64,000 bases of DNA from Micromonospora ferruginea (GCF_013694245.2 NZ_CP059322.2:6207001-6271000), one strand, 5' to 3'; shown: positions 14,770 through 23,530, counted from the stretch's first letter. Numbers and translations are program-made. Notes: a model not told the origin generated them from the sequence alone.

Positions 14770-15225
14770 ATGCCAGGAAAGGGCGACGCTCCGGTGCTTC
14801 CGGGCGCGCGGGCGGTTGCGCGGCACGTGCGCATCTCGCCGATGAAGGCGCGCCGGGTGGTCAACCTCGTCCGCGGCCTGCCCGCGAAGGAGGCGCTCAC
14901 GGTGCTGCAGTTCGCGCCGCAGGCTGCGAGCGAGCAGGTGTACAAGGTGCTCGCGAGCGCGATCGCCAACGCGGAGAACAACGAGCGGCTGGACCCCGAT
15001 GCGCTGCTCGTCAGCGAGGCGTTCGTCGACGAGGGCCCGACGATGAAGCGGTTCCGGCCGCGGGCGCAGGGTCGTGCCTACCGGATCCGCAAGCGGACCT
15101 GCCACATCACCGTGGCGGTCGAGGCGGTGGCTCCGGCCGCGCCGAAGAAGTCGGCCAAGAAGGCCGCTCCGGCCAAGCAGGCCGAGCCGGCGCAGGGGCA
15201 GAGCACGACGGAGGGTGCCGAGTAA
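14770..15225 (+). CDS. rplV: 50S ribosomal protein L22
   Basis: 151 residues. L22 lines the exit tunnel with L4. The core (ARHVRISPMKARRVVNLVRG to RIRKRTCHITVAVE, residues ~15-120) is canonical. It is followed by an Ala/Lys/Gln-rich tail of ~30 residues (KKSAKKAAPAKQ), an extension common in actinobacteria. Its TAA overlaps the rpsC ATG by one base. Confidence 0.98.
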   Translation: MPGKGDAPVLPGARAVARHVRISPMKARRVVNLVRGLPAKEALTVLQFAPQAASEQVYKVLASAIANAENNERLDPDALLVSEAFVDEGPTMKRFRPRAQGRAYRIRKRTCHITVAVEAVAPAAPKKSAKKAAPAKQAEPAQGQSTTEGAE

Positions 15226-16112
15226 TGGGTCAGAAGGTTCACCCCACTGGGTTCCGGCTCGGCATCTCGACCGACTGGAAGTCCCGCTGGTTCGCGGACA
15301 AGCTCTACAAGGACTACATCGGCGAGGACGTCAAGATCCGCCGCATGATGTCCAAGGGCCTCGAGCGCGCCGGCATCTCCAAGGTCGACATCGAGCGCAC
15401 CCGGGACCGGGTCCGCGTGGACATCCACACCGCCCGGCCGGGCATCGTCATCGGCCGTAAGGGTGCGGAGGCCGACCGGATCCGTGGTGAGCTGGAGAAG
15501 CTCACCGGCAAGCAGGTCCAGCTGAACATCATCGAGGTGAAGAGCCCGGAGGCGGACGCGCAGCTCGTCGCCCAGGGCGTCGCCGAGCAGCTGTCCAGCC
15601 GGGTCAGCTTCCGTCGGGCCATGCGCAAGTCGATGCAGTCCGCGATGAAGAACCCCGCCTGCAAGGGCATCCGGGTTCAGGTCTCGGGCCGTCTCGGCGG
15701 CGCCGAGATGAGCCGGACCGAGTTCTACCGCGAGGGCCGGGTTCCGCTGCACACGCTGCGGGCCAACATCGAGTACGGCTTCTTCGAGGCCCGTACCACC
15801 TTCGGCCGGATCGGCGTGAAGGTGTGGATCTACAAGGGCGACGCCGTCCCGGGCCGCGAGGCCCCGGCCGAGGCCGCCCCGTCGCGCGGCCCGCGCCGCG
15901 ACCGTGGCGACCGGCCGGAGCGGCCGCGTCGTGGCCGGTCGGGCTCGTCGGGTACGACCGCCGGCGGTACCGAGGCCGGCCGGGCTGCCGCGACCACCAT
16001 CGCGCAGCAGGCGGAGACGCCGGCCGGGGACCCGGTCGACAGCAGCGCTGTCGCCGCGGCCGCCTCGGCTCCGGCCGCCAACCAGCCGGCAGAACAGCAG
16101 CAGGAGGGCTGA
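15225..16112 (+). CDS. rpsC: 30S ribosomal protein S3 with long tail
   Basis: 295 residues, longer than the ~233 of E. coli S3. S3 helps form the mRNA entry channel and helicase site. The N-terminal KH domain (GRKGAEADRIRGELEKLTGK, residues ~75-95) and the S3 C-terminal domain (to ~residue 210) are intact. The extra ~85 residues are a low-complexity Arg/Pro then Ala/Gln-rich tail, likely disordered. Starts by a TAATG overlap with rplV. Confidence 0.98.
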   Translation: MGQKVHPTGFRLGISTDWKSRWFADKLYKDYIGEDVKIRRMMSKGLERAGISKVDIERTRDRVRVDIHTARPGIVIGRKGAEADRIRGELEKLTGKQVQLNIIEVKSPEADAQLVAQGVAEQLSSRVSFRRAMRKSMQSAMKNPACKGIRVQVSGRLGGAEMSRTEFYREGRVPLHTLRANIEYGFFEARTTFGRIGVKVWIYKGDAVPGREAPAEAAPSRGPRRDRGDRPERPRRGRSGSSGTTAGGTEAGRAAATTIAQQAETPAGDPVDSSAVAAAASAPAANQPAEQQQEG

Positions 16113-16115
16113 CAG

Positions 16116-16541
16116 ATGCTGATGCCGCGCAAGCCTCCGAAGGGCTTCCGCAAGCCGCACCACCCGGACCGCCACGGCGCGTCCAAGGGTGGTAACCGGG
16201 TGGTGTTCGGCGAGTTCGGGATCCAGGCTCTCGAGCCGGCGTACGTGACCAACCGCCAGATCGAGTCGGCGCGTATCGCGATGACCCGTCACATCAAGCG
16301 TGGCGGCAAGGTCTGGATCACGATCTTCCCGGACCAGGCCCTCACCAAGAAGCCGGCCGAGACCCGGATGGGTTCCGGTAAGGGTTCGCCGGAGTGGTGG
16401 GTCGCCAACGTGAAGCCGGGGCGGGTCCTCTTCGAGATGTCCTTCCCCAACGAGCAGATCGCGCGAGAGGCGATGCGTCGCGCGATCCACAAGCTCCCGA
16501 TGAAGTGCCGCATTGTTACGCGCGAAGTGGGTGAATCCTGA
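16116..16541 (+). CDS. rplP: 50S ribosomal protein L16
   Basis: 141 residues. L16 helps place the A-site tRNA acceptor arm. MLMPRKPPKGFRKPHHP resembles the MLIPRR start of other actinobacteria; MTRHIKRGGKVWITIFPD and RMGSGKGSPEWWVA are hallmark segments. The ATG at 16116 lies three bases after the rpsC stop, and its stop overlaps the rpmC ATG. Confidence 0.98.
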   Translation: MLMPRKPPKGFRKPHHPDRHGASKGGNRVVFGEFGIQALEPAYVTNRQIESARIAMTRHIKRGGKVWITIFPDQALTKKPAETRMGSGKGSPEWWVANVKPGRVLFEMSFPNEQIAREAMRRAIHKLPMKCRIVTREVGES

Positions 16542-16777
16542 TGGCAGCGGGCGTCAAGGCCTCCGAGCTGCGTGAGCTCTCCGAGGAGGAGCTGGTCACG
16601 AAGCTGCGTGAGGCGAAGGCGGAGCTGTTCAACCTCCGCGTGCAGGGCGCGACCGGGCAGCTGGACAACAACCGGCGGTTGCAGGTCATCCGTCGGGAGA
16701 TCGCCCGGATCTACACGATCATGCGTGAGCGTGAGTTGGGTCTCTCGACCGCGCCGACTGAGGTGACTGCATCATGA
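16541..16777 (+). CDS. rpmC: 50S ribosomal protein L29
   Basis: 78 residues. L29 sits at the tunnel exit beside L23. The LRELSEEELVTKLREAKAELFNLRVQGATGQLDNNRRL helical hairpin is diagnostic. Its ATG overlaps the rplP stop (TGATG) and its stop overlaps rpsQ by 4 bases. Confidence 0.97.
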   Translation: MAAGVKASELRELSEEELVTKLREAKAELFNLRVQGATGQLDNNRRLQVIRREIARIYTIMRERELGLSTAPTEVTAS

Positions 16778-17052
16778 GTGACGAGAACGCCACCGCCGCC
16801 GTGCGGGCCCGCCGTAAGGTCCGTGAGGGCCTCGTGGTGAGCGACAAGATGGACAAGACCGTCGTGGTCGAGGTCGAGGACCGGGTCAAGCACGCGCTGT
16901 ACGGCAAGATCATGCGTCGTACCCGCAAGCTGAAGGTCCACGACGAGCAGAACTCCGCCGGGATCGGCGACCGCGTCTCGATCATGGAGACCCGGCCGCT
17001 CTCCGCCACCAAGCGGTGGCGGCTCGTGGAGATCCTCGAGAAGGCCAAGTAG
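16774..17052 (+). CDS. rpsQ: 30S ribosomal protein S17
   Basis: 92 residues. S17 is an early 16S rRNA-binding protein with an OB fold. GLVVSDKMDKTVVVEVEDRVKHALYGKIMRRTRKLKVHDE is typical. It has a ~15-residue N-terminal extension (MSDENATAAVRARRK). Last gene before a 97-base gap that separates the S10 and spc segments. Confidence 0.98.
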   Translation: MSDENATAAVRARRKVREGLVVSDKMDKTVVVEVEDRVKHALYGKIMRRTRKLKVHDEQNSAGIGDRVSIMETRPLSATKRWRLVEILEKAK

Positions 17053-17100
17053 CGAAGGCTCGAGCTCGGCCGGGATCGGTCGGGCGCAGGTTCCGCCAGG

Positions 17101-17125
17101 CTCCGGCCGCCCCCGGCGGCCGGAG
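17101..17125 (+). terminator. Hairpin between rpsQ and rplN
   Basis: CTCCGGCCGCC (17101-17111) pairs perfectly with GGCGGCCGGAG (17115-17125) around a 3-nt loop. It lies in the S10/spc gap with no T-tract. It may act as an attenuator or protect the mRNA end. Confidence 0.55.
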
Positions 17126-17149
17126 AACCGGCAGACATAGGAGATAGAC

Positions 17150-17518
17150 GTGATTCAGCAGGAGTCGCGACTGCGCGTCGCCGACAACACGGGTGCCCGG
17201 GAGATCCTGTGCATCCGGGTTCTCGGTGGCTCCGGTCGGCGCTACGCGAGCATCGGCGACGTCATCGTGGCCACGGTCAAGGACGCGATCCCCGGTGCCG
17301 GTGTGAAGAAGGGCGACGTCGTCAAGGCCGTCGTCGTTCGGACCGCCAAGGAGAGGCGGCGGCCGGACGGGTCGTACATCCGCTTCGACGAGAACGCCGC
17401 CGTCATCATCAAGGACGGTGGGGACCCGCGCGGTACCCGCATCTTCGGCCCGGTGGGCCGCGAGCTGCGGGACAAGCGGTTCATGAAGATCATCTCTCTC
17501 GCGCCGGAGGTGTTGTGA
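17150..17518 (+). CDS. rplN: 50S ribosomal protein L14
   Basis: 122 residues, full length. L14 forms an inter-subunit bridge. MIQQESRLRVADNTGAREILCIRVLGGS and RFDENAAVIIKDGGDPRGTRIFGPV are diagnostic. The GTG start at 17150 is preceded by AGGAGA. First gene of the spc-type segment. Confidence 0.99.
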   Translation: MIQQESRLRVADNTGAREILCIRVLGGSGRRYASIGDVIVATVKDAIPGAGVKKGDVVKAVVVRTAKERRRPDGSYIRFDENAAVIIKDGGDPRGTRIFGPVGRELRDKRFMKIISLAPEVL

Positions 17519-17520
17519 CC

Positions 17521-17835
17521 GTGAAGGTCAAGAAGGGCGACACGGTCGTCGTCATCGCCGGCAAGGACAAGGGTGCCAAGGGCAAGGTCATCGCGGCCTA
17601 CCCGCGGCAGGACAAGGTCCTGGTCGAGGGCGTGAACCGGGTCAAGAAGCACACTCGCATCAGCACCACCCAGCGTGGCGCCAAGACCGGTGGCATCGTC
17701 ACCCAGGAGGCCCCGATCCACGTCTCGAACGTGATGGTCATGGACTCCGACGGCAAGCCGACCCGCGTCGGCTACCGGATCGACGACAACGGCCAGAAGG
17801 TCCGCATCGCGCGTAGCACCGGTAAGGACCTGTGA
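17521..17835 (+). CDS. rplX: 50S ribosomal protein L24
   Basis: 104 residues. L24 is an assembly initiator with a KOW motif (KKGDTVVVIAGKDKGAKGKVI). The GTG at 17521 gives the usual MKVKKGD start; a GTG two codons earlier (17515) overlaps the rplN stop and is an alternative. A GGAGG site lies at 17506-17510. Confidence 0.97.
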   Translation: MKVKKGDTVVVIAGKDKGAKGKVIAAYPRQDKVLVEGVNRVKKHTRISTTQRGAKTGGIVTQEAPIHVSNVMVMDSDGKPTRVGYRIDDNGQKVRIARSTGKDL

Positions 17836-18404
17836 TGACCACGGCTACCGAAACGAAGACCCTGCCGCGTCTCAAGGAGCGGTACCGCAACGAGGTCGTG
17901 GCGAAGCTGCAGGAGCAGTACGCCTACGGCAACCCCATGCAGGTGCCCGGCATGGTCAAGATCGTCGTCAACATGGGTGTCGGCGAGGCCGCTCGGGACG
18001 CCAAGCTGATCGACGGCGCCGTCCGTGACCTGGCCACCATCACCGGCCAGAAGCCGCTGGTCCGGCGGGCCACCAAGTCCATCGCGCAGTTCAAGCTCCG
18101 CGAGGGCATGCCGATCGGCGCGAAGGTCACCCTGCGCGGCGACCGGATGTGGGAGTTCCTGGACCGGCTGCTGTCCATCGCGCTGCCGCGTATCCGTGAC
18201 TTCCGCGGTCTGGACGGGCGCAAGCTCGACGGGCACGGCAACTACACGTTCGGTCTGACCGAGCAGTCGGTGTTCCACGAGATCGACCAGGACAAGATCG
18301 ATCGCCAGCGGGGCATGGACATCACGGTGGTCACGACCGCCACGACCGACGACGAGGGCCGGGCGCTGCTCAAGCTCCTGGGCTTCCCGTTCAAGGAGAA
18401 CTGA
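17835..18404 (+). CDS. rplE: 50S ribosomal protein L5
   Basis: 189 residues. L5 binds 5S rRNA and contacts the P-site tRNA. The core (NPMQVPGMVKIVVNMGVGEA to FPFKEN) is full length. The ATG at 17835 overlaps the rplX stop; a GTG at 17832 one codon upstream is an alternative start. Confidence 0.98.
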   Translation: MTTATETKTLPRLKERYRNEVVAKLQEQYAYGNPMQVPGMVKIVVNMGVGEAARDAKLIDGAVRDLATITGQKPLVRRATKSIAQFKLREGMPIGAKVTLRGDRMWEFLDRLLSIALPRIRDFRGLDGRKLDGHGNYTFGLTEQSVFHEIDQDKIDRQRGMDITVVTTATTDDEGRALLKLLGFPFKEN

Positions 18405-18405
18405 G

Positions 18406-18591
18406 ATGGCCAAGAAGGCGCTGATCCTCAAGGCGGCCGCGAAGCCGAAGTTCTCGGTTCGCGCGTACACCCGCTGCCAGCGGTGCGGGCGTCCGAAGGC
18501 GGTCTACCGCAAGTTCGGTCTCTGCCGGGTGTGCATCCGGGAGATGGCCCACCGCGGTGAGCTGCCCGGCGTGTCCAAGGCTTCCTGGTAA
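18406..18591 (+). CDS. rpsN: 30S ribosomal protein S14, zinc-binding form
   Basis: 61 residues, the short (type Z) S14. The zinc ribbon is complete: CQRCG (residues ~24-28) and CRVC (~40-43). Short zinc S14 is standard in the spc operon of Gram-positives. Zinc-free paralogs, when present, usually lie elsewhere under Zur control. A 98-base gap with a CCCCGGG/CCCGGGG hairpin precedes rpsH. Confidence 0.98.
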   Translation: MAKKALILKAAAKPKFSVRAYTRCQRCGRPKAVYRKFGLCRVCIREMAHRGELPGVSKASW

Positions 18592-18689
18592 TAGCCCGGC
18601 GCGCTCCGGCGCGTCAGCTGAACTGTCTCTTCGCCGTAGGCCCCGGGCCTGGCCCGGGGAACCCCGGCGAGAAAGGTTGACGAGTTTTC

Positions 18690-19097
18690 ATGACGATGAC
18701 CGACCCGATCGCAGACATGCTCACGCGTCTGCGTAACGCCAACCAGGCGTACCACGACCGGGTGACGATGCCCTACTCGAAGATCAAGGCGAACATCGCC
18801 GAGGTCCTCAAGGCCGAGGGTTACATCGCCGCCTGGTCGGTCGAGGACCCCGAGGAGGGTGCCGTCGGCAAGCGACTGGTCGTCGAGCTGAAGTACGGCC
18901 AGAGCCGCGAGCGGAGCCTGGCCGGCATCAAGCGCGTGTCCAAGCCCGGTCTCCGGGTGTACGCCAAGTCGGACGGGCTCCCCCGGGTGCTCGGCGGGCT
19001 GGGCGTGGCGATCATTTCGACGTCCCAGGGGCTGCTCACCGACCGGCAGGCCCGCAAGCGGAGCGTTGGCGGGGAAGTCCTCGCCTTCGTCTGGTAA
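18690..19097 (+). CDS. rpsH: 30S ribosomal protein S8
   Basis: 135 residues. S8 binds the 16S central domain. MTMTDPIADMLTRLRNANQAYHD and the C-terminal STSQGLLTDRQARKRSVGGEVLAFVW are diagnostic. The ATG at 18690 is 14 bases after an AAAGG site. In E. coli S8 represses the spc operon; no such target was identified here. Confidence 0.98.
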   Translation: MTMTDPIADMLTRLRNANQAYHDRVTMPYSKIKANIAEVLKAEGYIAAWSVEDPEEGAVGKRLVVELKYGQSRERSLAGIKRVSKPGLRVYAKSDGLPRVLGGLGVAIISTSQGLLTDRQARKRSVGGEVLAFVW

Positions 19098-19113
19098 CGG
19101 GAGACAGGTAGAA

Positions 19114-19656
19114 ATGTCGCGTATTGGACGTAAGTCGATCCCGGTGCCTTCCGGCGTCGACATCACGATCGACGGCCAGACCGTCAAGGTCAAGGGCCCC
19201 AAGGGCGAGCTGAGCCACGTGCTGGCCGAGCCGATCACGGCGGAGCGCAGCGAGAACGGTGAGCTGCAGGTCAACCGGCCCAACGACGAGCGCAAGGCCA
19301 AGGAACTGCACGGCCTGAGCCGTACCCTGGTGGCGAACATGATCGTCGGGGTCACCGAGGGCTACCGCAAGAGCCTGGAGATCGCCGGCACCGGTTACCG
19401 CGTGACCGCCAAGGGCAAGGACCTCGAGTTCGCGCTCGGGTTCTCGCACCCGGTGGTCGTGCCGGCGCCGGACGGCATCACCTTCACGGTCGAGCGGCCG
19501 ACCCTGTTCCACGTGGCCGGCATCGACAAGCAGCAGGTCGGCGAGGTCGCCGCCAACATCCGGAAGATCCGTCCGCCGGAGCCCTACAAGGGCAAGGGCG
19601 TGAAGTACCAGGGCGAGGTCATCCGCCGTAAGGCTGGAAAGGCAGGTAAGAAGTGA
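19114..19656 (+). CDS. rplF: 50S ribosomal protein L6
   Basis: 180 residues, with the two homologous domains of L6. The ATG at 19114 gives MSRIGRKSIPVPSGVDITIDG, the typical start; a longer frame from 19066 overlapping rpsH is rejected. The C-terminal IRKIRPPEPYKGKGVKYQGEVIRRKAGKAG is conserved. Its stop overlaps the rplR GTG by 4 bases. Confidence 0.98.
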   Translation: MSRIGRKSIPVPSGVDITIDGQTVKVKGPKGELSHVLAEPITAERSENGELQVNRPNDERKAKELHGLSRTLVANMIVGVTEGYRKSLEIAGTGYRVTAKGKDLEFALGFSHPVVVPAPDGITFTVERPTLFHVAGIDKQQVGEVAANIRKIRPPEPYKGKGVKYQGEVIRRKAGKAGKK

Positions 19657-20042
19657 GCGCCACGCTGCTCAAGCGCCGCCGCGGCGTTGCCGCCAAGCGT
19701 GCCGTCGGGCGTGCGCGTCGGCACTTCCGGGTCCGCAAGAACGTCAGCGGCACCGGCGAGCGTCCCCGCCTCGTCGTCACCCGTTCCCTGCGGCACATGG
19801 TCGCCCAGGTCGTCGACGACACCAAGGGTCACACCCTGGCGTCGGCCTCGACCATGGACGCCTCGCTGCGCGGCGCCGAGGGCGACAAGAGCGCCCTGGC
19901 CGGCAAGGTCGGCGCCCTGCTCGCCGAGCGTGCCAAGGCCGCCGGCGTCTCGAAGGTCGTCTTCGACCGCGGTGGCAACCGGTACGCGGGGCGGGTCGCC
20001 GCGCTTGCCGACGCCGCCCGCGAAGCCGGGCTCGAGTTCTAG
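19653..20042 (+). CDS. rplR: 50S ribosomal protein L18
   Basis: 129 residues. L18 binds 5S rRNA with L5. RPRLVVTRSLRHMVAQVVDDTKGHTLASAST and VFDRGGNRYAGRVAALADAAREAGLEF are diagnostic. GTG start overlapping rplF. Confidence 0.98.
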   Translation: MSATLLKRRRGVAAKRAVGRARRHFRVRKNVSGTGERPRLVVTRSLRHMVAQVVDDTKGHTLASASTMDASLRGAEGDKSALAGKVGALLAERAKAAGVSKVVFDRGGNRYAGRVAALADAAREAGLEF

Positions 20043-20075
20043 AAACCCCGTCACGAGAGAGAAGGAAGGCTGCTG

Positions 20076-20690
20076 ATGCCAGGTCAACAGCGCCGTGGCG
20101 GCGGGTCCGGTGGCAACGAGGGTGGTCGCCGCGACAACCGCCGTGAGGGCGGCCGCGGAAACGCGCCCGTCGAGAAGACCCCGCACCTCGAGCGGGTCGT
20201 CGCGATCAACCGCGTCGCCAAGGTCGTGAAGGGTGGTCGTCGCTTCAGCTTCACCGCCCTCGTGATCGTGGGCGACGGCGACGGCACCGTCGGCGTGGGC
20301 TACGGAAAGGCCAAGGAGGTGCCCGCGGCGATCGCCAAGGGTGTCGAGGAGGCCAAGAAGCACTTCTTCAAGGTGCCGCGGATCGGTCAGTCGATCCCGC
20401 ACCCGGTCACGGGCGAGGACGCCGCCGGCGTCGTGCTGCTCAAGCCGGCCTCGGCCGGTACGGGTGTCATCGCCGGTGGTCCGGTGCGTGCCGTGCTGGA
20501 GTGCGCGGGCATCCACGACGTGCTCTCCAAGAGCCTCGGCTCGTCCAACCCGATCAACATCGTGCACGCCACCGTGGCGGCCCTGAAGGGGCTCGAGTCC
20601 CCCGAGCAGGTCGCGGCGCGTCGTGGCCTGCCGGTGGAGGACGTCGCGCCGGCCGCCATGCTGGCGTCGCGTGCGGGGGTGGCGTCCTGA
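20076..20690 (+). CDS. rpsE: 30S ribosomal protein S5
   Basis: 204 residues. S5 helps form the mRNA entry channel and affects decoding accuracy. The dsRBD-like domain (LERVVAINRVAKVVKGGRRFSFTALVIVGDGDGTVGVGYGKAKEVP) and the C-terminal fold are full length. A ~30-residue Gly/Arg-rich N-terminal tail (QQRRGGGSGGNEGGRRDNRR) is an actinobacterial feature. Its stop overlaps the rpmD ATG. Confidence 0.98.
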   Translation: MPGQQRRGGGSGGNEGGRRDNRREGGRGNAPVEKTPHLERVVAINRVAKVVKGGRRFSFTALVIVGDGDGTVGVGYGKAKEVPAAIAKGVEEAKKHFFKVPRIGQSIPHPVTGEDAAGVVLLKPASAGTGVIAGGPVRAVLECAGIHDVLSKSLGSSNPINIVHATVAALKGLESPEQVAARRGLPVEDVAPAAMLASRAGVAS

Positions 20691-20872
20691 TGGCACGTCT
20701 GAAGGTCACCCAGGTGCGGTCCGGTATCGGGCGCAAGCAGAACCAGCGTGACTCGCTGCGTTCGCTCGGGCTCAAGCGGATCAACGACGTGGTGGTCAAG
20801 GAAGACCGGCCGGAGATCCGCGGCATGATCTTCACGGTCAACCACCTCGTGAAGGTCGAGGAGGTCGAGTAA
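20690..20872 (+). CDS. rpmD: 50S ribosomal protein L30
   Basis: 60 residues, complete. MARLKVTQVRSGIGRKQNQRDSLRSLGLKRINDVVVKED is diagnostic of bacterial L30. Joined by TGATG and TAATG overlaps to rpsE and rplO, which points to tight translational coupling. Confidence 0.97.
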   Translation: MARLKVTQVRSGIGRKQNQRDSLRSLGLKRINDVVVKEDRPEIRGMIFTVNHLVKVEEVE

Positions 20873-21315
20873 TGACGATCAAGGTGCACCACCTGCGCCC
20901 GGCGCCCGGAGCCAAGACCGACAAGACCCGTGTGGGTCGCGGTGAGGGCTCGAAGGGCAAGACCGCCGGTCGCGGTACCAAGGGTTCGAAGGCCCGGAAG
21001 AACATCTCGCCGGCGTTCGAGGGTGGGCAGATGCCCATCCACATGCGCCTGCCGAAGATGAAGGGCTTCAAGAACAAGTTCAAGGTCGTGTTCCAGGTCG
21101 TGAACCTGGACCGGCTGGCGGAGCTCTTCCCGAACGGCGGCCAGGTCGGCCCGGTCGAGCTGGTCGAGTCCGGCGCGGTCCGCAAGGGCCACCCGGTCAA
21201 GGTGCTCGGCACCGGCGACCTCGGCGGTGTCTCCCTCCAGGTGTCGGCGCACGCGTTCAGCGCGTCGGCCAAGGAGAAGATCACCGCGGCCGGCGGCTCG
21301 GTCACCGAGCTGTAA
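20872..21315 (+). CDS. rplO: 50S ribosomal protein L15
   Basis: 147 residues, full length. L15 is a late-assembly protein with a Gly-rich basic N-terminal arm (RGTKGSKARKNISPAFEGGQMPIHMRLPKMKGFKNKFK). Last gene of the spc segment; a strong UUCG hairpin follows before secY. Confidence 0.98.
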   Translation: MTIKVHHLRPAPGAKTDKTRVGRGEGSKGKTAGRGTKGSKARKNISPAFEGGQMPIHMRLPKMKGFKNKFKVVFQVVNLDRLAELFPNGGQVGPVELVESGAVRKGHPVKVLGTGDLGGVSLQVSAHAFSASAKEKITAAGGSVTEL

Positions 21316-21328
21316 GGCATCTTCGTGG

Positions 21329-21360
21329 CGCCCGCTCAGTTGTTCGCAACTGGGCGGGCG
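21329..21360 (+). terminator. Terminator after rplO
   Basis: A 14-bp stem (21329-21342 with 21347-21360, one G-T wobble) closed by the very stable TTCG tetraloop, starting 13 bases after the rplO stop. It separates the ribosomal-protein genes from secY-adk-map. Confidence 0.8.
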
Positions 21361-21550
21361 TCATGGTCTACCGGCCACGTGTGCGCCGGGTAACATCGGA
21401 TTCGTTTTATGTAGCCGGGCGCATCTGCCCGGACCGGGATCGGGCTGTTAGAGTCCGTTGCCAGCCATGGATACCGGGCACTGGGCCCGGCATCCACCCC
21501 GCCCCGCCAGGGATCGTCACCGGCGGCCCGCGTCGCGCAGGAGGAAGAAG
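21361..21550 (+). promoter_or_regulatory. Probable secY promoter and leader
   Basis: The 190 bases between the rplO terminator and secY contain a locally AT-richer patch at about 21389-21415 (including TAACAT and TTTTATGTA). This is the likely promoter zone. No convincing -35/-10 pair was identified. The AGGAGG at 21539-21544 is the secY ribosome-binding site. Confidence 0.4.
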
Positions 21551-22876
21551 TTGCTGTCCGCCTTTCTCAGTGCGTTCCGTACGCCTGACCTGCGCAAGAA
21601 GCTGCTGTTCACAGTAGGCATCATCGCGGTCTACCGGCTGGGCGCCACGCTGCCCAGCCCGGGCGTCTCGTACGGCAACGTGCAGAAGTGCCTCGACACC
21701 ATCCAGGGCAGCACCGGCGTGCTCAACCTGCTGGATCTCTTCTCCGGCGGCGCGCTGCTCCAGCTCTCGGTCTTCGCGCTGGGCATCATGCCCTACATCA
21801 CCGCGTCGATCATCCTGCAGCTGCTCACGGTGGTGATCCCGCGCCTGGAGCAGCTCCGCAAGGAGGGCCAGGCCGGTCAGGCGAAGATCACCCAGTACAC
21901 CCGCTACCTCACGCTGGGCCTGGGCGTCCTCCAGTCCTCGGCGTTCGTGGCGCTGGCCCGCTCCGGGCAGCTCTTCAACAACCAGTGCGACCAGTTCCCG
22001 ATCGTGCCCAAGGGCACCGGCATCCCGGACTGGCTGACGCTCACCATCCTGGTGCTGACCATGACCGCCGGCACCGGCGTGGTGATGTGGCTCGGCGAGC
22101 TGATCACCGACCGGGGCGTCGGCAACGGCATGTCCGTGCTGATCTTCACCTCGATCGCCGCCCGGCTCCCCAGCGAGGGCTGGAAGATCAAGACCACCAA
22201 GGGCTGGGGGATGTTCCTCCTCGTCATCGCCCTGGTGCTGCTGGTCATCACCGCGGTCACCTTCATCGAGCAGGCGCAGCGCCGGATCCCGGTCCAGTAC
22301 GCGAAGCGCATGATCGGCCGGCGGATGTACGGCGGCACGTCCACCTACATCCCGCTGAAGGTGAACCAGGCCGGCGTCATCCCGGTCATCTTCGCCTCGT
22401 CGCTGCTCTACCTGCCGACGCTCGCGCTGCAGTTCTTCGATCAGAACGACCCGGGCAAGACCCAGGCGTGGATCCAGAACCACATCGTCAAGGCGAGCGC
22501 GCCGGAGCACATCGCGATCTACTTCCTGCTGATCATCTTCTTCACGTACTTCTACGTGTCGATCACGTTCAACCCGACCGAGGTCGCGGACAACATGAAG
22601 AAGTACGGCGGCTTCGTGCCGGGCATCCGCCCCGGCAAGCCGACCGCCGAGTACCTCGACTTCATCCTCAGCCGGATCACCCTGCCGGGCGCGCTCTACC
22701 TGGGCATCGTCGCGATCCTGCCGAACTTCTTCTTCATCTGGCTGGACAACCAGCAGTTCCAGAACTTCCCGTTCGGCGGCACCGCTGTGCTCATCATGGT
22801 CGGCGTCGGTCTGGAGACCGTGAAGCAGATCGAGAGCCAACTCATGCAGCGGAACTACGAAGGGTTCCTGCGGTAG
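21551..22876 (+). CDS. secY: Preprotein translocase subunit SecY
   Basis: 441 residues, with ten predicted membrane segments forming the Sec channel. The TTG at 21551 is chosen over longer frames because AGGAGG lies exactly six bases upstream and it gives MLSAFLSAFRTPDLRKKLLFT, the typical actinobacterial start. SecY landmarks include LGIMPYITASIILQLL (TM2) and the cytoplasmic loop QRRIPVQYAKR. Its stop codon is immediately followed by the adk ATG. Confidence 0.98.
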   Translation: MLSAFLSAFRTPDLRKKLLFTVGIIAVYRLGATLPSPGVSYGNVQKCLDTIQGSTGVLNLLDLFSGGALLQLSVFALGIMPYITASIILQLLTVVIPRLEQLRKEGQAGQAKITQYTRYLTLGLGVLQSSAFVALARSGQLFNNQCDQFPIVPKGTGIPDWLTLTILVLTMTAGTGVVMWLGELITDRGVGNGMSVLIFTSIAARLPSEGWKIKTTKGWGMFLLVIALVLLVITAVTFIEQAQRRIPVQYAKRMIGRRMYGGTSTYIPLKVNQAGVIPVIFASSLLYLPTLALQFFDQNDPGKTQAWIQNHIVKASAPEHIAIYFLLIIFFTYFYVSITFNPTEVADNMKKYGGFVPGIRPGKPTAEYLDFILSRITLPGALYLGIVAILPNFFFIWLDNQQFQNFPFGGTAVLIMVGVGLETVKQIESQLMQRNYEGFLR

Positions 22877-23530
22877 ATGCGACTCGTTCTGGTTGGCCCG
22901 CCGGGCGCGGGCAAGGGCACACAGGCGGAGTTCATCGCCGCCCACCTCTCGGTGCCGAAGATCTCCACCGGTGACATCTTCCGGGCCAACGTCACCCAGG
23001 GCACGCCCCTGGGGGTCGAGGCCAAGCGATACATGGACGCCGGCAAGCTGGTCCCGGACGACGTCACGATCAACATGGTCCGGGACCGGCTCGCCGAGCC
23101 GGACGCCGGCGAGGGCTTCCTCCTCGACGGCTTCCCGCGGACCACGCCGCAGGCCGCCGAGCTGGACAAGCTTCTCGCCGACCTGGGCAGCGCGCTGGAC
23201 CTGGTGCTGGAGCTGGTCGTCGACGACGACGAGGTGATCCGGCGGCTCTCCGGCCGGCGCACCTGTCGCGGCTGCGGCAAGATCTGGCACGTCGAGTTCG
23301 ACGCCACCACCCGGGAGGGCATCTGCGACCGCTGCGGCGCGGAGCTGTTCCAGCGGGACGACGACAAGCCGGAGACCATCGCCGCCCGGCTCCGGGAATA
23401 CTCGGAGAAGACCGCGCCGCTGGTCGACTACTACGGCGCGCAGGGCAAGCTGGTGGGCATCGACGCGACCGGGCCGGTGGAGGACGTCACCGTCCGCGCC
23501 ATCGACGCGTTGCGCTCCTACGGCGGCTGA
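22877..23530 (+). CDS. adk: Adenylate kinase with zinc-type lid
   Basis: 217 residues. Interconverts ATP + AMP and two ADP in the cytoplasm. The P-loop GPPGAGKGTQ is at residues ~7-16 and the AMP-site motif DGFPRT near residue 84. The lid holds four cysteines (CRGC around 131-134 and CDRC around 151-154), the metal-binding arrangement of the long lid form. Directly abuts secY, as in most actinobacteria. Confidence 0.98.
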   Translation: MRLVLVGPPGAGKGTQAEFIAAHLSVPKISTGDIFRANVTQGTPLGVEAKRYMDAGKLVPDDVTINMVRDRLAEPDAGEGFLLDGFPRTTPQAAELDKLLADLGSALDLVLELVVDDDEVIRRLSGRRTCRGCGKIWHVEFDATTREGICDRCGAELFQRDDDKPETIAARLREYSEKTAPLVDYYGAQGKLVGIDATGPVEDVTVRAIDALRSYGG